The notes under the pieces are model-generated. The model searched no databases, was not told where the DNA came from, and saw nothing but the letters and a program-made list of their open reading frames with translations. The translations under genes were made by a program, and so were the position numbers. A stretch of DNA of 49,036 bases from an uncultured Prevotella sp. (GTDB taxonomy: Bacteria; Bacteroidota; Bacteroidia; Bacteroidales; Bacteroidaceae), in the NCBI GenBank assembly GCA_946548065.1, contig CAMNPM010000017.1, positions 1-49,036 on the forward strand, given 5' to 3'. Shown here in pieces: positions 1 through 9,771 of the stretch; position 1 is the stretch's first letter; each line of letters starts with the position of its first letter.

Positions 1-69
1 GGGGAAGCAAGCGGGTTAACCCATCGAAAGTGTTAAAACCGCCGAAGTCAAGAAAAAATACATAGAAAG

Positions 70-131
70 AGTCCCTTTTGTGTACACTGATATATTCTAT
101 CAGAGTGCAAAAATAAAGTCCCTTTTGTGTA
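70..131. repeat. Two direct repeats in the left-edge region
   Basis: The 15-mer AGTCCCTTTTGTGTA occurs at 70-84 and again at 117-131, 47 bases apart. Between them is a small dyad (CTGATA at 87-92, TATCAG at 98-103). Bases 1-190 contain no gene I can support. A reading frame from base 3 to a TAG at 60-62 could be the tail of a gene lying outside the window, but nothing in it is recognisable. Confidence 0.45.
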
Positions 132-192
132 TATCGACAGCACCACCAACAAGCGACGTAGGCGAGGGCTGATAAGAAGTTTGCAAAAAAAT

Positions 193-225
193 GGACTGAC
201 TTTTTTGGTCAGTCCGTTTTTTTTT
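193..225. terminator. Intrinsic terminator, possibly bidirectional
   Basis: A perfect 8-bp stem (GGACTGAC at 193-200, GTCAGTCC at 208-215) with a T-rich loop is followed by GTTTTTTTTT. It is preceded by an A-run at 185-191, so the structure could also end leftward transcripts. It would separate whatever lies to the left from the tRNA-Arg gene. Confidence 0.8.
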
Positions 226-235
226 CGTACCTTCG
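204..235 (+). promoter_or_regulatory. Promoter of tRNA-Arg, overlapping the terminator
   Basis: TACCTTCG at 228-235 is a near-consensus Bacteroidetes -7 element (TAnnTTTG). TTTG at 204-207 lies exactly 20 bases upstream, the usual -33 spacing. The -33 box sits inside the loop of the terminator hairpin at 193-215. Transcription would start near 242, about nine bases before the tRNA. Confidence 0.65.
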
Positions 236-250
236 CAGCCAAAATCCGTA

Positions 251-325
251 GCCCTGATAGTTAAATGGATATAACAAGGCTCTCCTAAAGCTTAGTTCCG
301 AGTTCGATTCTCGGTCGGGGTACCA
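251..325 (+). tRNA. tRNA-Arg (anticodon CCU)
   Basis: The cloverleaf folds completely. The acceptor is GCCCTGA (251-257) against TCGGGGT, with one G-U pair at the end. The D stem is GTTA/TAAC. The anticodon stem is AGGCT/AGCTT around the loop CTCCTAA, giving anticodon CCU. The T stem is CCGAG/CTCGG around TTCGATT. The CCA end is encoded (323-325). It reads AGG codons. It lies on the strand opposite to sufB and converges with it. Confidence 0.93.
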
Positions 326-371
326 GAAAGATACACAGCCAGAATCTAGGAAACATTTATTGGCGAAAGCA

Positions 372-1880
<1,509 letters not shown>

Positions 1881-1895
<15 letters not shown>

Positions 1896-1915
1896 TTTTT
1901 CACTCTTTACTTTAG
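1881..1915. repeat. Short degenerate repeat at the infB/sufB junction
   Basis: TTTTTCACTCTTCAC, TTTTTCACTC and TTTACTTTA follow each other, i.e. GTGAAGAGTGAAAAA-like units on the coding strand. The repeat overlaps the end of infB and the GTG codons from which sufB may start, so it confuses the choice of start. Confidence 0.6.
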
Positions 1916-4884
1916 AGTTTCTGTTCTACTTCGATTTCTGTGAAGGTCTCGATGATGTCGCCCACCTGAATATCGTTGAAGTTGACCAGCGAGATACCGC
2001 ACTCCAGACCCGTGGCCACCTCCTTGGCGTCGTCCTTGTAGCGCTTCAGCGCATCGATGGCGGCGGTGTGAATCACGATGCCGTCGCGCACCACGCGGGC
2101 CTTGTCCTTGGAGTGAACCTTGCCTTCGGTCACCAGACCACCGGCAACTGTGCCGACCTTCGAAATCTTGAACACCTGCTTTACCTCAATCTCACCCGTC
2201 ACAATCTCTTTCTTCACCTTGTCGAGCATACCCTCCATCGTCGACTTCACCTCGTCGATGGCGTCGTAGATGATAGAGTAGGTGTTGATCTCCACACCCT
2301 CGCGCTCGGCCAGGCGACGAGCGTCGGCCGACGGACGCACCTGGAAGCCCACGATGATGGCATCCGAGGCTGAGGCCAGCATGACGTCGTTCTCTGATAT
2401 CTGGCCCACGGCCTTGGCAATCACATTCACCTTCACCTTCTCCGTCGAGAGCTTGATGAACGAGTCGCTCAGAGCCTCTATCGAACCGTCGGTATCACCC
2501 TTCACGATGATGTTCAGCTCGTGGAACTCGCCCAGGGCGATGCGGTGCGACAGCTCGTCCAGACCCAGTTTTGTGGTGGTGCGCAGGCTCTGCTCGCGCT
2601 GCAGCTGGATGCGCTTGTTGGCGATCTCGCGAGCCTCCTGCTCTGTCTCCATCACGTGGAATGAGTCGCCAGCCGTCGGAGCACCGTTCAGACCCAGGAT
2701 GATGGCGGGCTCGGCAGGACCGGCTTTCTCGATGCGCTGGTTGCGCTCGTTGAACATAGCCTTGATCTTACCCCACGCACTGCCGGCTATCACCACGTCG
2801 CCCACCTTCAGCGTACCATTGCTGACGAGCACTGTCGACACATAGCCGCGACCCTTGTCGAGCGAACTCTCGATGATAGAACCCGTAGCCTTGCGGTTGG
2901 GGTTGGCCTTCAGGTCGAGCATCTCAGCCTCCAAGAGCACCTTCTCAAGCAGTTCGTCCACTCCCAGACCTTTCTTGGCCGAAATCTCCTGGCACTGATA
3001 CTTGCCGCCCCACTCCTCAACGAGCAGGTTCATATTCGCAAGGTCTTCGCGAATCTTGTCCGGATTGGCTCCCGGCTTGTCTATCTTGTTGATGGCAAAC
3101 ACCATCGGGACGTTGGCAGCCTGCGCGTGGGCGATGGCCTCCTTCGTGGTAGGCATCACCGAGTCGTCGGCGGCGATGATGATGATGGCAATATCCGTCA
3201 CCTGAGCACCGCGGGCACGCATGGCCGTAAAGGCCTCGTGGCCAGGGGTGTCGAGGAACGTAATCTTACGACCGTCCTTCAGTTTCACGTTATAGGCACC
3301 GATGTGCTGGGTGATGCCGCCAGCCTCGCCGGCAATGACGTTGGTGTTGCGGATATGGTCGAGCAGGGACGTCTTACCGTGGTCTACGTGACCCATCACG
3401 GTGACGATTGGCGCACGCGAGATCAGGTCGTTCTCGTCGTCCTCTTCCTCCGTGATGGCGTTCTGCACCTCAGCCGACACGTATTCGGTGGTAAATCCGA
3501 ACTCGTCGGCCACGATGTTGATGGTCTCAGCATCCAGACGCTGGTTGATGCTCACCATGATGCCGATGGACATACAGGTACCGATGACCTGGTTGACGCC
3601 CACATTCATCATCGTGGCGAGCTCGCTGACGGTCACGAACTCCGTCAGCTTCAGCACCTTCGACTCTGCTGCCTCGGCGGCCATCTCCTCGGAGATACGC
3701 TCCTGCACGGCATCGCGCTTCTCCTTGCGATACTTGGCACCCTTCTTGTTGAACGTGGTCTTCGAGGTCAGGCGGGCCAGCGTCTCCTTGACCTGGCGGG
3801 CTACTGCCTCATCGTCTACCTCCAGCGGCTTCACGGGACGGTTCTTCTTGTTCTTCTTGCCGCCGCTCTGCTGTTGCTGCTGGTTCTGCTGTTGGTTGCC
3901 GGGCTTGTTGTTGTTCTTTTTCTCGTTCTTGCTGGCCTGCTTGGCGGCAGCCTCGATGTCCACCTTGCCCTGACGGATGCGCTCGCGCTTCTTGCGCTCG
4001 CCGGCAGCTTTCTCCTCGCGCTCCTTGCGGCGCTCTTCCTTCGTCTTCTTCTTCGGACGAGTGCTCTGGTTGATGCTGTCCAGGTCAATCTTGCCCAACA
4101 CGTTCAGCTGGGGTGCATTCTGGGCTAACCGGGCATCGCCGGGCGTCTTGGCCAGTGACGATGACGACACTGCGGGAGCTGCCGGGGACGCTGGCTTTGT
4201 CGTCGCAGCGGGGGAGGGCTCCACAGCCTCTTCCTTGGCAGCCTGGGCCTGCTCGGTGGGCTTAGCCACAGCCTCGGGGGCGGCAATGGGTGTCGGCTCA
4301 GCCTCGGCCTGGCTTGCCGGCTCCTCGTGATGCGGCTCGGTAGGTACCTCGGGAGCTTTCTCCTCTTCGGGCTTCTGCTCAGTAGTCTCCTCGGGTTTCT
4401 GCTCAGCCGTCTCTTCGGGCTTCTGCTCTTCCGGCTCGGCGGCTTTCTGCTCATCCTGCAGCTCTGTTTTCTCGGCGGATTTCTGCTCAGCTTTCTGCTC
4501 GGTACTGTCGTCCGCCTTTGCCTCGGGCTTGGCGGTCGCCTTGGGCTTGTTGAGGGCTTCAAGGTCTATCTTACCCACTGGCTTGAACTGATGAACGTGT
4601 TCCAGCAACTCGTCGGTGGGGGCTACGGCCTTCTCTTTCTTCTCTGCTTTATCGCTCTTCTTGTCCTTGATCTTCTTGAAAAACAGCTGCTCGGCTTTGG
4701 TCTTTACAGCCTTGTCGGTGCTGAACTCATTGACCAGAGCATCATACTGTCCGTCGGATATCTTAGTGTTCGGCGTGGCGTCGTCCTTGATCTCGCCAAG
4801 CTCAATCTTCTTCTTCAGGAATTCTACTGCCGTTTCGAATCCTATATTGAGTTCTGATAATACTTTATTTAATCTTATACCCAT
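1912..4884 (-). CDS. infB: Translation initiation factor IF-2
   Basis: IF-2 is the GTPase that delivers initiator fMet-tRNA to the small ribosomal subunit and promotes subunit joining. The 990-residue protein begins with an IF2_N segment ('[20 protein letters not shown]'). A long low-complexity linker rich in E, Q, K, P and A follows, including repeated 'EQKPEET'-type units. A second IF2_N domain starts near residue 410. The G domain starts near residue 490, with P-loop 'GHVDHGKTS', switch motif 'DTPGHE' and specificity motif 'NKID'; domains II, III and IV follow. The length is normal for Bacteroidales, where the linker is long. ATG at 4884 is the natural start. It is third in a rimP-nusA-infB-sufB operon, 37 bases after nusA. 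Confidence 0.98.
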   Translation of the reverse strand: MGIRLNKVLSELNIGFETAVEFLKKKIELGEIKDDATPNTKISDGQYDALVNEFSTDKAVKTKAEQLFFKKIKDKKSDKAEKKEKAVAPTDELLEHVHQFKPVGKIDLEALNKPKATAKPEAKADDSTEQKAEQKSAEKTELQDEQKAAEPEEQKPEETAEQKPEETTEQKPEEEKAPEVPTEPHHEEPASQAEAEPTPIAAPEAVAKPTEQAQAAKEEAVEPSPAATTKPASPAAPAVSSSSLAKTPGDARLAQNAPQLNVLGKIDLDSINQSTRPKKKTKEERRKEREEKAAGERKKRERIRQGKVDIEAAAKQASKNEKKNNNKPGNQQQNQQQQQSGGKKNKKNRPVKPLEVDDEAVARQVKETLARLTSKTTFNKKGAKYRKEKRDAVQERISEEMAAEAAESKVLKLTEFVTVSELATMMNVGVNQVIGTCMSIGIMVSINQRLDAETINIVADEFGFTTEYVSAEVQNAITEEEDDENDLISRAPIVTVMGHVDHGKTSLLDHIRNTNVIAGEAGGITQHIGAYNVKLKDGRKITFLDTPGHEAFTAMRARGAQVTDIAIIIIAADDSVMPTTKEAIAHAQAANVPMVFAINKIDKPGANPDKIREDLANMNLLVEEWGGKYQCQEISAKKGLGVDELLEKVLLEAEMLDLKANPNRKATGSIIESSLDKGRGYVSTVLVSNGTLKVGDVVIAGSAWGKIKAMFNERNQRIEKAGPAEPAIILGLNGAPTAGDSFHVMETEQEAREIANKRIQLQREQSLRTTTKLGLDELSHRIALGEFHELNIIVKGDTDGSIEALSDSFIKLSTEKVKVNVIAKAVGQISENDVMLASASDAIIVGFQVRPSADARRLAEREGVEINTYSIIYDAIDEVKSTMEGMLDKVKKEIVTGEIEVKQVFKISKVGTVAGGLVTEGKVHSKDKARVVRDGIVIHTAAIDALKRYKDDAKEVATGLECGISLVNFNDIQVGDIIETFTEIEVEQKL

Positions 4885-4889
4885 CTATT

Positions 4890-4924
4890 CATTTACAATT
4901 TGACGATTTACAATTTACGATTTA
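4890..4924. repeat. Simple repeat between nusA and infB
   Basis: TTTACAATT, GACGATTTACAATT and TACGATTTA form a degenerate tandem repeat (units of ATTTACAATTTACG type) that fills the 37-base spacer and overlaps the nusA stop codon. Similar A/T-rich spacers occur elsewhere in this window (8225-8262). Confidence 0.6.
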
Positions 4925-6181
4925 CTCAAACTCTGCCTTCAGCACCTCGATGACATGATCAACGGTCTCTTCTTCGAGGTCGGCCTTTTCGATGAGCATC
5001 TCGCGGGGAGCATTCAGCACGGCCTTGGCGGTGTCAAGTCCGATGGCTTTGATAGAGTCGATAATCCACTGGTCAATCTCGTCGGCAAACTCGTCAAGGT
5101 AGATATCCTCGTCGGCTTCGTTCTCGTTGACCACGCGGAACACGTCGATGGTATATTCGGTCAGCATGGAGGCCAGCTTGATGTTCAGACCGCCCTTACC
5201 GATGGCGAGGCTTACCTCCTCAGGCTGCAGGTATACTTCGGCCTTGTGCTCTTCGGCGTTCAGGGTGATGCTGGTCACCTTAGCAGGCGACAGTGCGCGC
5301 TGGATGAACAGTTGGGCATTGTTGGAGAAGTTGATGACGTCGATGTTCTCGTTGCACATCTCGCGCACGATACCGTGCACACGACTGCCCTTCACACCCA
5401 CGCAGGCTCCTACCGGATCGATGCGGTCGTCGTAGCTCTCGACGGCCACCTTGGCGCGCTCGCCCGGCATGCGGGCCACGCGGCGGATGGTAATCAGACC
5501 GTCCTGAATCTCAGGAACCTCGGCCTCCAGCAGGCGCTCCAGGAACTGGTTGCTGGTGCGCGACAGGATGATGCGCGGGTTGTTGTTCTCGTTCTGCACC
5601 TCCTTGACGATGGCGCGCACCGTCTCGCCTTTGTGGTAGTTGTCGGCAGGTATCTGCTCCTGCTTGGGCAGATGCAACTCGTTGCCCTCGTCATCGATGA
5701 GCAGCACCTCGCGCTTCCATATCTGGTACACCTCGGCAGAGACAATCTGTCCCACCTTGTCCTTGTACTTCTGATACAGCGAGTCGTGCTCCAGCTCCAG
5801 AATCTTCGATGCCAGCGTCTGGCGCAGGTTCAGGATGGCGCGGCGGCCGAACTTCTGGAAGTCTACCTCCTCAGAAACCTCTTCTCCCACCTCGTAGTCG
5901 GGCTCAATCTTCTGGGCATCGCTCAGGGCTATCTCCTTGTTCTCGTCTTTCACCTCACCGTCTTCAACCACGATGCGGTTGCGGTGAATCTCGAAGTCGC
6001 CCTTGTCGGGGTTCACGATGACGTCGTAGTTCTCGTCCGAACCGAACATCTTTGCGATGACGTTGCGGAAACTCTCCTCCAGCACGCTCACCAGAGTCGT
6101 GCGGTCAATGTTCTTGGTCTCTTTGAATTCCTGAAAGGTCTCAATCATCGAGGGACCCTTCGATTTCTTTGTTGTTGCCAT
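4922..6181 (-). CDS. nusA: Transcription termination/antitermination factor NusA
   Basis: NusA binds RNA polymerase and nascent RNA, and stimulates pausing and intrinsic termination. The 419 residues contain the N-terminal polymerase-binding domain, an S1 domain (around 'DKVGQIVSAEVYQIWKREVL') and two KH domains, with 'GVKGSRVHGI' and the GxxG loop 'AIGKGGLNIKL'. The E. coli C-terminal acidic repeats are absent, as in many non-proteobacterial NusA proteins. ATG at 6181 follows rimP by 22 bases. Its operon starts with a terminator-like leader, so autoregulation through termination is plausible but only inferred. Confidence 0.97.
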   Translation of the reverse strand: MATTKKSKGPSMIETFQEFKETKNIDRTTLVSVLEESFRNVIAKMFGSDENYDVIVNPDKGDFEIHRNRIVVEDGEVKDENKEIALSDAQKIEPDYEVGEEVSEEVDFQKFGRRAILNLRQTLASKILELEHDSLYQKYKDKVGQIVSAEVYQIWKREVLLIDDEGNELHLPKQEQIPADNYHKGETVRAIVKEVQNENNNPRIILSRTSNQFLERLLEAEVPEIQDGLITIRRVARMPGERAKVAVESYDDRIDPVGACVGVKGSRVHGIVREMCNENIDVINFSNNAQLFIQRALSPAKVTSITLNAEEHKAEVYLQPEEVSLAIGKGGLNIKLASMLTEYTIDVFRVVNENEADEDIYLDEFADEIDQWIIDSIKAIGLDTAKAVLNAPREMLIEKADLEEETVDHVIEVLKAEFE

Positions 6182-6203
6182 TATATATTTTTTTTATTTT
6201 TGT

Positions 6204-6677
6204 TTATTTCACCGTCAGCAGGTACTTGCAGCTCTTGATGTCGCTGAGTGCGAAGTTCTTGTCCACGTCCACCAGCACGGGGCGCTTCTTGCCCTCCACC
6301 TGCTGCTTCTCTTTCACTGTCACCGTGAAGTGTGCCTCGTCGTCGCTCACTTCTTTGAGGACACCCTGCACCTTCTGGCCGTTCTTCTGCAGCACTTCCA
6401 CCTCCTTGCCGATGTGGTTGCGGTATTGCTGTATCACCTTGAAGGGCTGCCCGATGCCGGCAGAACCTACCTCCAGTTCATAGTCGCCCAGCTCCTCGCC
6501 CAGCACCTCTTGCAGGTGGCGGCTCAGGTCGGCACAGTCTTCTATCCATACACCGTCGGCGTGGTCAATCTCTATCACGATACGGTCGTCGGCACTCATT
6601 TCAACGTCCACAAGGAAATAGTCGCCTTTCTGCAACCATTCCTCAACAGCTTTTGTCACTACGTTCTTGTCTATCAT
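6204..6677 (-). CDS. rimP: Ribosome maturation factor RimP
   Basis: RimP is needed for maturation of the 30S subunit. The 157-residue protein has the two-domain RimP layout, with 'YFLVDVEMSADDRIVIEIDH' in the N-terminal part and 'DYELEVGSAGIGQPF', which matches the family signature (LEVSSPGLdRPL) with substitutions. It is the first structural gene of rimP-nusA-infB-sufB, the usual order in bacteria. The leader between promoter (6750-6781) and ATG is about 65 bases and holds a strong hairpin. Confidence 0.93.
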   Translation of the reverse strand: MIDKNVVTKAVEEWLQKGDYFLVDVEMSADDRIVIEIDHADGVWIEDCADLSRHLQEVLGEELGDYELEVGSAGIGQPFKVIQQYRNHIGKEVEVLQKNGQKVQGVLKEVSDDEAHFTVTVKEKQQVEGKKRPVLVDVDKNFALSDIKSCKYLLTVK

Positions 6678-6686
6678 AAACGTTAT

Positions 6687-6734
6687 TTAAATATTAAAAA
6701 ACGAGAATGAGAGACCCGCTGCGGAGTCTCTCAT
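6687..6734 (-). CDS. Possible 15-residue leader peptide
   Basis: An ATG at 6734, about ten bases after the predicted transcription start, opens a frame MRDSAAGLSFSFFNI ending in TAA at 6687. The frame runs through both arms of the leader hairpin and its T-run. It may be translated as a leader peptide or may be a chance frame inside a structured RNA. There is no direct evidence of translation. Confidence 0.3.
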   Translation of the reverse strand: MRDSAAGLSFSFFNI

Positions 6735-6736
6735 TC
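6696..6736 (-). terminator. Terminator-like hairpin in the rimP operon leader (possible attenuator)
   Basis: On the minus strand GAATGAGAGAC (6736-6726) pairs perfectly with GTCTCTCATTC (6715-6705), an 11-bp stem that can extend by CCG/CGG. It is followed by TCG and six T (6701-6696). This is the form of an intrinsic terminator, yet it lies between the promoter and rimP. Early termination or processing would set expression of the whole operon. Confidence 0.6.
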
Positions 6737-6749
6737 CTCTGAACGGCTG

Positions 6750-6781
6750 CAAAGGTACGAAATTATTTTTTTTCCTGCAAA
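6750..6781 (-). promoter_or_regulatory. Promoter of the rimP-nusA-infB-sufB operon
   Basis: On the minus strand TTTG (6781-6778), 20 bases, then TACCTTTG (6757-6750): an exact match to the Bacteroidetes consensus. The start of transcription is expected near 6743. Confidence 0.8.
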
Positions 6782-6796
6782 TTTTTTGCCGTTTAT

Positions 6797-8218
6797 TTAC
6801 TCATGGACGTACATATTCCATCCGAGATAGGTCTCGATGGCCTCGTTGAGGATGTCGACGACATCGGTGCGGACCATCGCGACATGGTGCTCGAAACCGT
6901 TCTTGCAGATGTACTTCATCAGCTTCTGCAGGTTGTCGACCTGGGTGACGGCGATGCATCCGTCCATGCCGTAGGGGTCGTTGGTCAGCTGTCCTTTGCC
7001 CAAATAGGCCTTGATCTGACCCTTGGGGTCGTCGGTCGAGATGCGGAAGAAGGTAAACGGTCCCTCTGTCACCTTAGTATAGACGGCTCCGAAAGTCTTC
7101 ACCTTGCCCAGGGTGCGTCCCAATACGCCGAGGGGTCCCAGCTTCAGGTCGTTCATGGCAAACGACTTGGGGAAGTTGCCACAATGGGTGCACACACACT
7201 TGTTGCGGTCTTCTGCGAAGTTGTTGTTCCAGTCGAGTAGGGCAGAGGCCTTTCCGCTGGCGAGCGTCAGGGCATACATCGATACGGCTCCGGCCAGGTC
7301 GGTCTCGCAGGCGGCGGGAATGAGCTTGTCGCCCAGCATCGACATCGTGGCGCAGGGGGCACAGCCATAGTTGATTTCCAGCGAGTCCCAGCACTGGATG
7401 GCCACTGCCTGTACGTCGTTCTTCTCTATCCACTCCTCGACGGCTACGCCAAACTTGGCAGTCATCTTCATCTTGTCCATGTAGTTCTCTGGCACTTCGG
7501 CATGCTGGCAGGTGCGCTTGCACATCTCGATGAAGCGTGGGTCGTCATCCTTGATGGCCTGGGCGGCAAAGATAATCTCACTCATGTCGGCAGGCACTAC
7601 GGTGATGCCTGAGCGCTGCAGCAGCTTCTCCGAGGCGCGGCAGGTGTTGAAGCCCAGGGGACGTGTGCCTATCTGTCCCAGACGGCAGTGGCGCAGACCG
7701 TTGACTACCCGGCAGATGGCTGCAAACTTGTCGATGTCCTTCTTTAGCAGCGGATCGTAGATGCTGTAGGTGTGCAGTGTGGTGTCGGTGAAGGGGATGC
7801 CATACTGGTAGAGGTTGTTGCAGACGCTGATCTTGCCGCAGAAGGCATCGCGGCGCGAGTCGAGGTCTACCTTGTCGTTCTCGTCGTCGCAGGCCTGCAC
7901 CATCACAGGCACGTTCAGGTCAGCATCGCTGATGGCATTAATGATACCAATCTCGAATCCAAAGTTGGGCAGCGAGACGATGATGCCGTCAATCTCGTCG
8001 CGGTGCTGGCGAAACTGCTTCGACACCTTCAGCCCGTCCTCGCGGGTCTCGATGGAGCTGCTGCCTGTGGGCGTGGCATCCTCAGGCAAGATGACATACT
8101 CGTAGCTACCGTCCTCAAGTGTCTTCAGCAACTGTTTGCGAACGTCCTTGGCTAACTCTGAGTTGAAATAGGCGCGTGTTCCGATAATCACGCCAAAACA
8201 AGTTTTTCCGTTCTTCAT
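6797..8218 (-). CDS. FucI/AraA-superfamily sugar isomerase (candidate D-apiose or pentose isomerase)
   Basis: This 473-residue protein resembles the L-fucose isomerase-like family, which interconverts aldoses and ketoses with a divalent metal. 'FGVIIGTRAYFNSELAKDVR' at the N terminus and 'VDGIIVSLPNFGFE'-like text are typical of the Rossmann-like N-terminal domain. The cysteine-rich C-terminal part ('GCAPCATMSMLGDKLIPAACE') resembles the FucI C-terminal domain. It is last in a leftward operon after an FGGY kinase and two transketolase subunits, so its ketose product is probably phosphorylated and then split by the transketolase. In gut Bacteroides a similar set is known for D-apiose (isomerase, apulose kinase, AptAB). 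The substrate here is inferred from context only; L-fucose or D-arabinose remain possible. The spacer before it (8219-8265) is A/T-rich simple sequence. Confidence 0.7.
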   Translation of the reverse strand: MKNGKTCFGVIIGTRAYFNSELAKDVRKQLLKTLEDGSYEYVILPEDATPTGSSSIETREDGLKVSKQFRQHRDEIDGIIVSLPNFGFEIGIINAISDADLNVPVMVQACDDENDKVDLDSRRDAFCGKISVCNNLYQYGIPFTDTTLHTYSIYDPLLKKDIDKFAAICRVVNGLRHCRLGQIGTRPLGFNTCRASEKLLQRSGITVVPADMSEIIFAAQAIKDDDPRFIEMCKRTCQHAEVPENYMDKMKMTAKFGVAVEEWIEKNDVQAVAIQCWDSLEINYGCAPCATMSMLGDKLIPAACETDLAGAVSMYALTLASGKASALLDWNNNFAEDRNKCVCTHCGNFPKSFAMNDLKLGPLGVLGRTLGKVKTFGAVYTKVTEGPFTFFRISTDDPKGQIKAYLGKGQLTNDPYGMDGCIAVTQVDNLQKLMKYICKNGFEHHVAMVRTDVVDILNEAIETYLGWNMYVHE

Positions 8219-8265
8219 ATTTGTTTAGCTTTTTAGTCTTTTTCCAATTTTTCAGTTTTTCAATT

Positions 8266-9771
8266 TTATTTAATTAGTTGGTTCACAGCATCGCGCCAAC
8301 CTTGATAAAGGGTCTCCTTCTTCGGATTAGGCTGCGGCTGGTACACCTTGGTCACCGTGCGGAACCGGGTCACCTCGTCGAAACTCTTCCACTGTCCGCG
8401 GGCAAAGCCGTTCATGATGGCGGCACCGAGGGCTGACGCATCGTCGACCTCTGTACACATTACCGGGGTGTCGAGCATGTCAGCCTGGAACTGCATCAGG
8501 AACTGGTTCTTCGTGGGGCCTCCGTCGGCACAAATCTCGTTGAGATGTCCGCCAGTGGCACGCGACATCACATCGATGAGGTCTTTAATCTGATAGGCTA
8601 TCGACTCCAGGGCGGCCCTGAGGAAGTGGGCTTTCGTGGTGGCGAAGGTGAGTCCGAAGACGGCTCCCTTGACGTTCGACTGCCACCAGGGTGCACCCAG
8701 TCCGGAGAAGGCCGGCACGATATATACTCCGCCGTTGTCGGCTACGCTGGTGGCCAGTGCCTCCATCTCAGCCGGATGTCCCACCAGCTGCAACTGGTCG
8801 GCAATCCACTTCAGGGTGGCTCCCGTGCTGTAGATGTTTCCCTCAAAGCCATAGTACACTTTGCCGAAGGCCGAGAATCCAACGCTGGTCACCAGTCCCT
8901 GCGGCGCGGCCTTGGGTTTCTCCCCGATGTTCACCATCACGCTGGAACCAGTGCCGTAGGTCACCTTGCCTGATCCAGGCTTGAAGCACATCTGGCCCAC
9001 CAAGGCACCGTGAGAGTCGCCCAGTACGCCGGCTATCTGGATGGGGCTGCTGAACACCCCTTCGCACGTGGTTTCACCATATACGGCATCGCAGGGCTTC
9101 ACCTCCGGCATCATGTTGCGGGGAATGTTGAACAGCTGCAGCAGGTCGTCGTCCCAGTCCATCGTGTGGATGTTGAACAGCATGGTGCGCGAGGCATTGG
9201 TGTAGTCGGTAGCGTGAACCTTTCCGTCTGTGAGCTTCCAGATGAGCCACGTCTCGATGGTACCCATCAGTAGCTCGCCCTTCTGCGCTTGTTCACGGGC
9301 TCCCTCCACGTTGTCGAGCAGCCATTTCACTCCTGAGGCGGAGAAGTTGGGGTCGATGAGCAGTCCGCTCTTGTCGAACACGCGCTTGGCATAGCCCAGC
9401 GAGCGCAGCTCGCGGCAGAGCTCCGCACCTCGGGTGTCCTGCCAAACCACAGCGTGGGCAATGGGCTGACCGGTGACCTTGTTCCACACCAGGGCGGTCT
9501 CGCGCTGGTTGGTGATGGCAAGAGACACCTCTCCTAACCTCCCCAAAGAGGGGGAACTGTCTCCCTCTCCTTTGGAGAGAGCCGGGGTGAGGTTCCTGAT
9601 GGCCTCAATCATATTCTGATAAATCTCCTCCGCATCGTGCTCCACCCATCCTGTCTGGGGGTAATACTGCTTATGGTCTACGTTGGTGCGGGCCACTACG
9701 TGGCACTGCTCGTCAAACAGCATGGCTTTCGTTGATGACGTGCTCTGGTCTATTGATATAATGTAGTTCAT
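8266..9771 (-). CDS. FGGY-family carbohydrate kinase (ketose or apulose kinase candidate)
   Basis: A 501-residue kinase of the glycerol/xylulose kinase family. It opens with the phosphate-binding motif 'IISIDQSTSSTKAMLFDE' and has 'LAITNQRETALVW', 'AHAVVWQDTR', 'GVLGDSHGALVGQ', 'VTYGTGSSVMVNIG' and the C-terminal adenosine motif 'ADGGPTKNQFLMQFQADML'. The sequence is closest in style to glycerol kinase, but the neighbours (isomerase, split transketolase) point to a ketopentose. Its ATG overlaps the stop of the upstream transketolase subunit by four bases. Residues around 70-90 ('ALSKGEGDSSPSLGRLGEV') are encoded by a palindromic repeat that has replaced or extended a variable loop just before the conserved 'AITNQRET'. 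The frame stays open. Confidence 0.8.
   Translation of the reverse strand: MNYIISIDQSTSSTKAMLFDEQCHVVARTNVDHKQYYPQTGWVEHDAEEIYQNMIEAIRNLTPALSKGEGDSSPSLGRLGEVSLAITNQRETALVWNKVTGQPIAHAVVWQDTRGAELCRELRSLGYAKRVFDKSGLLIDPNFSASGVKWLLDNVEGAREQAQKGELLMGTIETWLIWKLTDGKVHATDYTNASRTMLFNIHTMDWDDDLLQLFNIPRNMMPEVKPCDAVYGETTCEGVFSSPIQIAGVLGDSHGALVGQMCFKPGSGKVTYGTGSSVMVNIGEKPKAAPQGLVTSVGFSAFGKVYYGFEGNIYSTGATLKWIADQLQLVGHPAEMEALATSVADNGGVYIVPAFSGLGAPWWQSNVKGAVFGLTFATTKAHFLRAALESIAYQIKDLIDVMSRATGGHLNEICADGGPTKNQFLMQFQADMLDTPVMCTEVDDASALGAAIMNGFARGQWKSFDEVTRFRTVTKVYQPQPNPKKETLYQGWRDAVNQLIK
9527..9593. repeat. Palindromic repeat inserted in frame in the kinase gene
   Basis: Two nested dyads, CCCC/GGGG (9541-9553) and CTCTCC-TTT-GGAGAG (9565-9579), sit in a C/T- and G-rich stretch unlike the surrounding gene. 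Related text occurs in mutS2 (33663-33704) and probably rsmD (29937-29972). It looks like a dispersed short repeat that has entered a protein loop. Confidence 0.65.

Noticed and set aside
3..62. Tail of a protein-coding gene at the left edge
   Set aside because: The 19-codon frame has no recognisable content and cannot be supported from this window.
3127..4128. 333-codon open frame on the plus strand
   Set aside because: It is antisense to infB, whose domains are unmistakable; composition is a mirror of the E/K/Q-rich linker.
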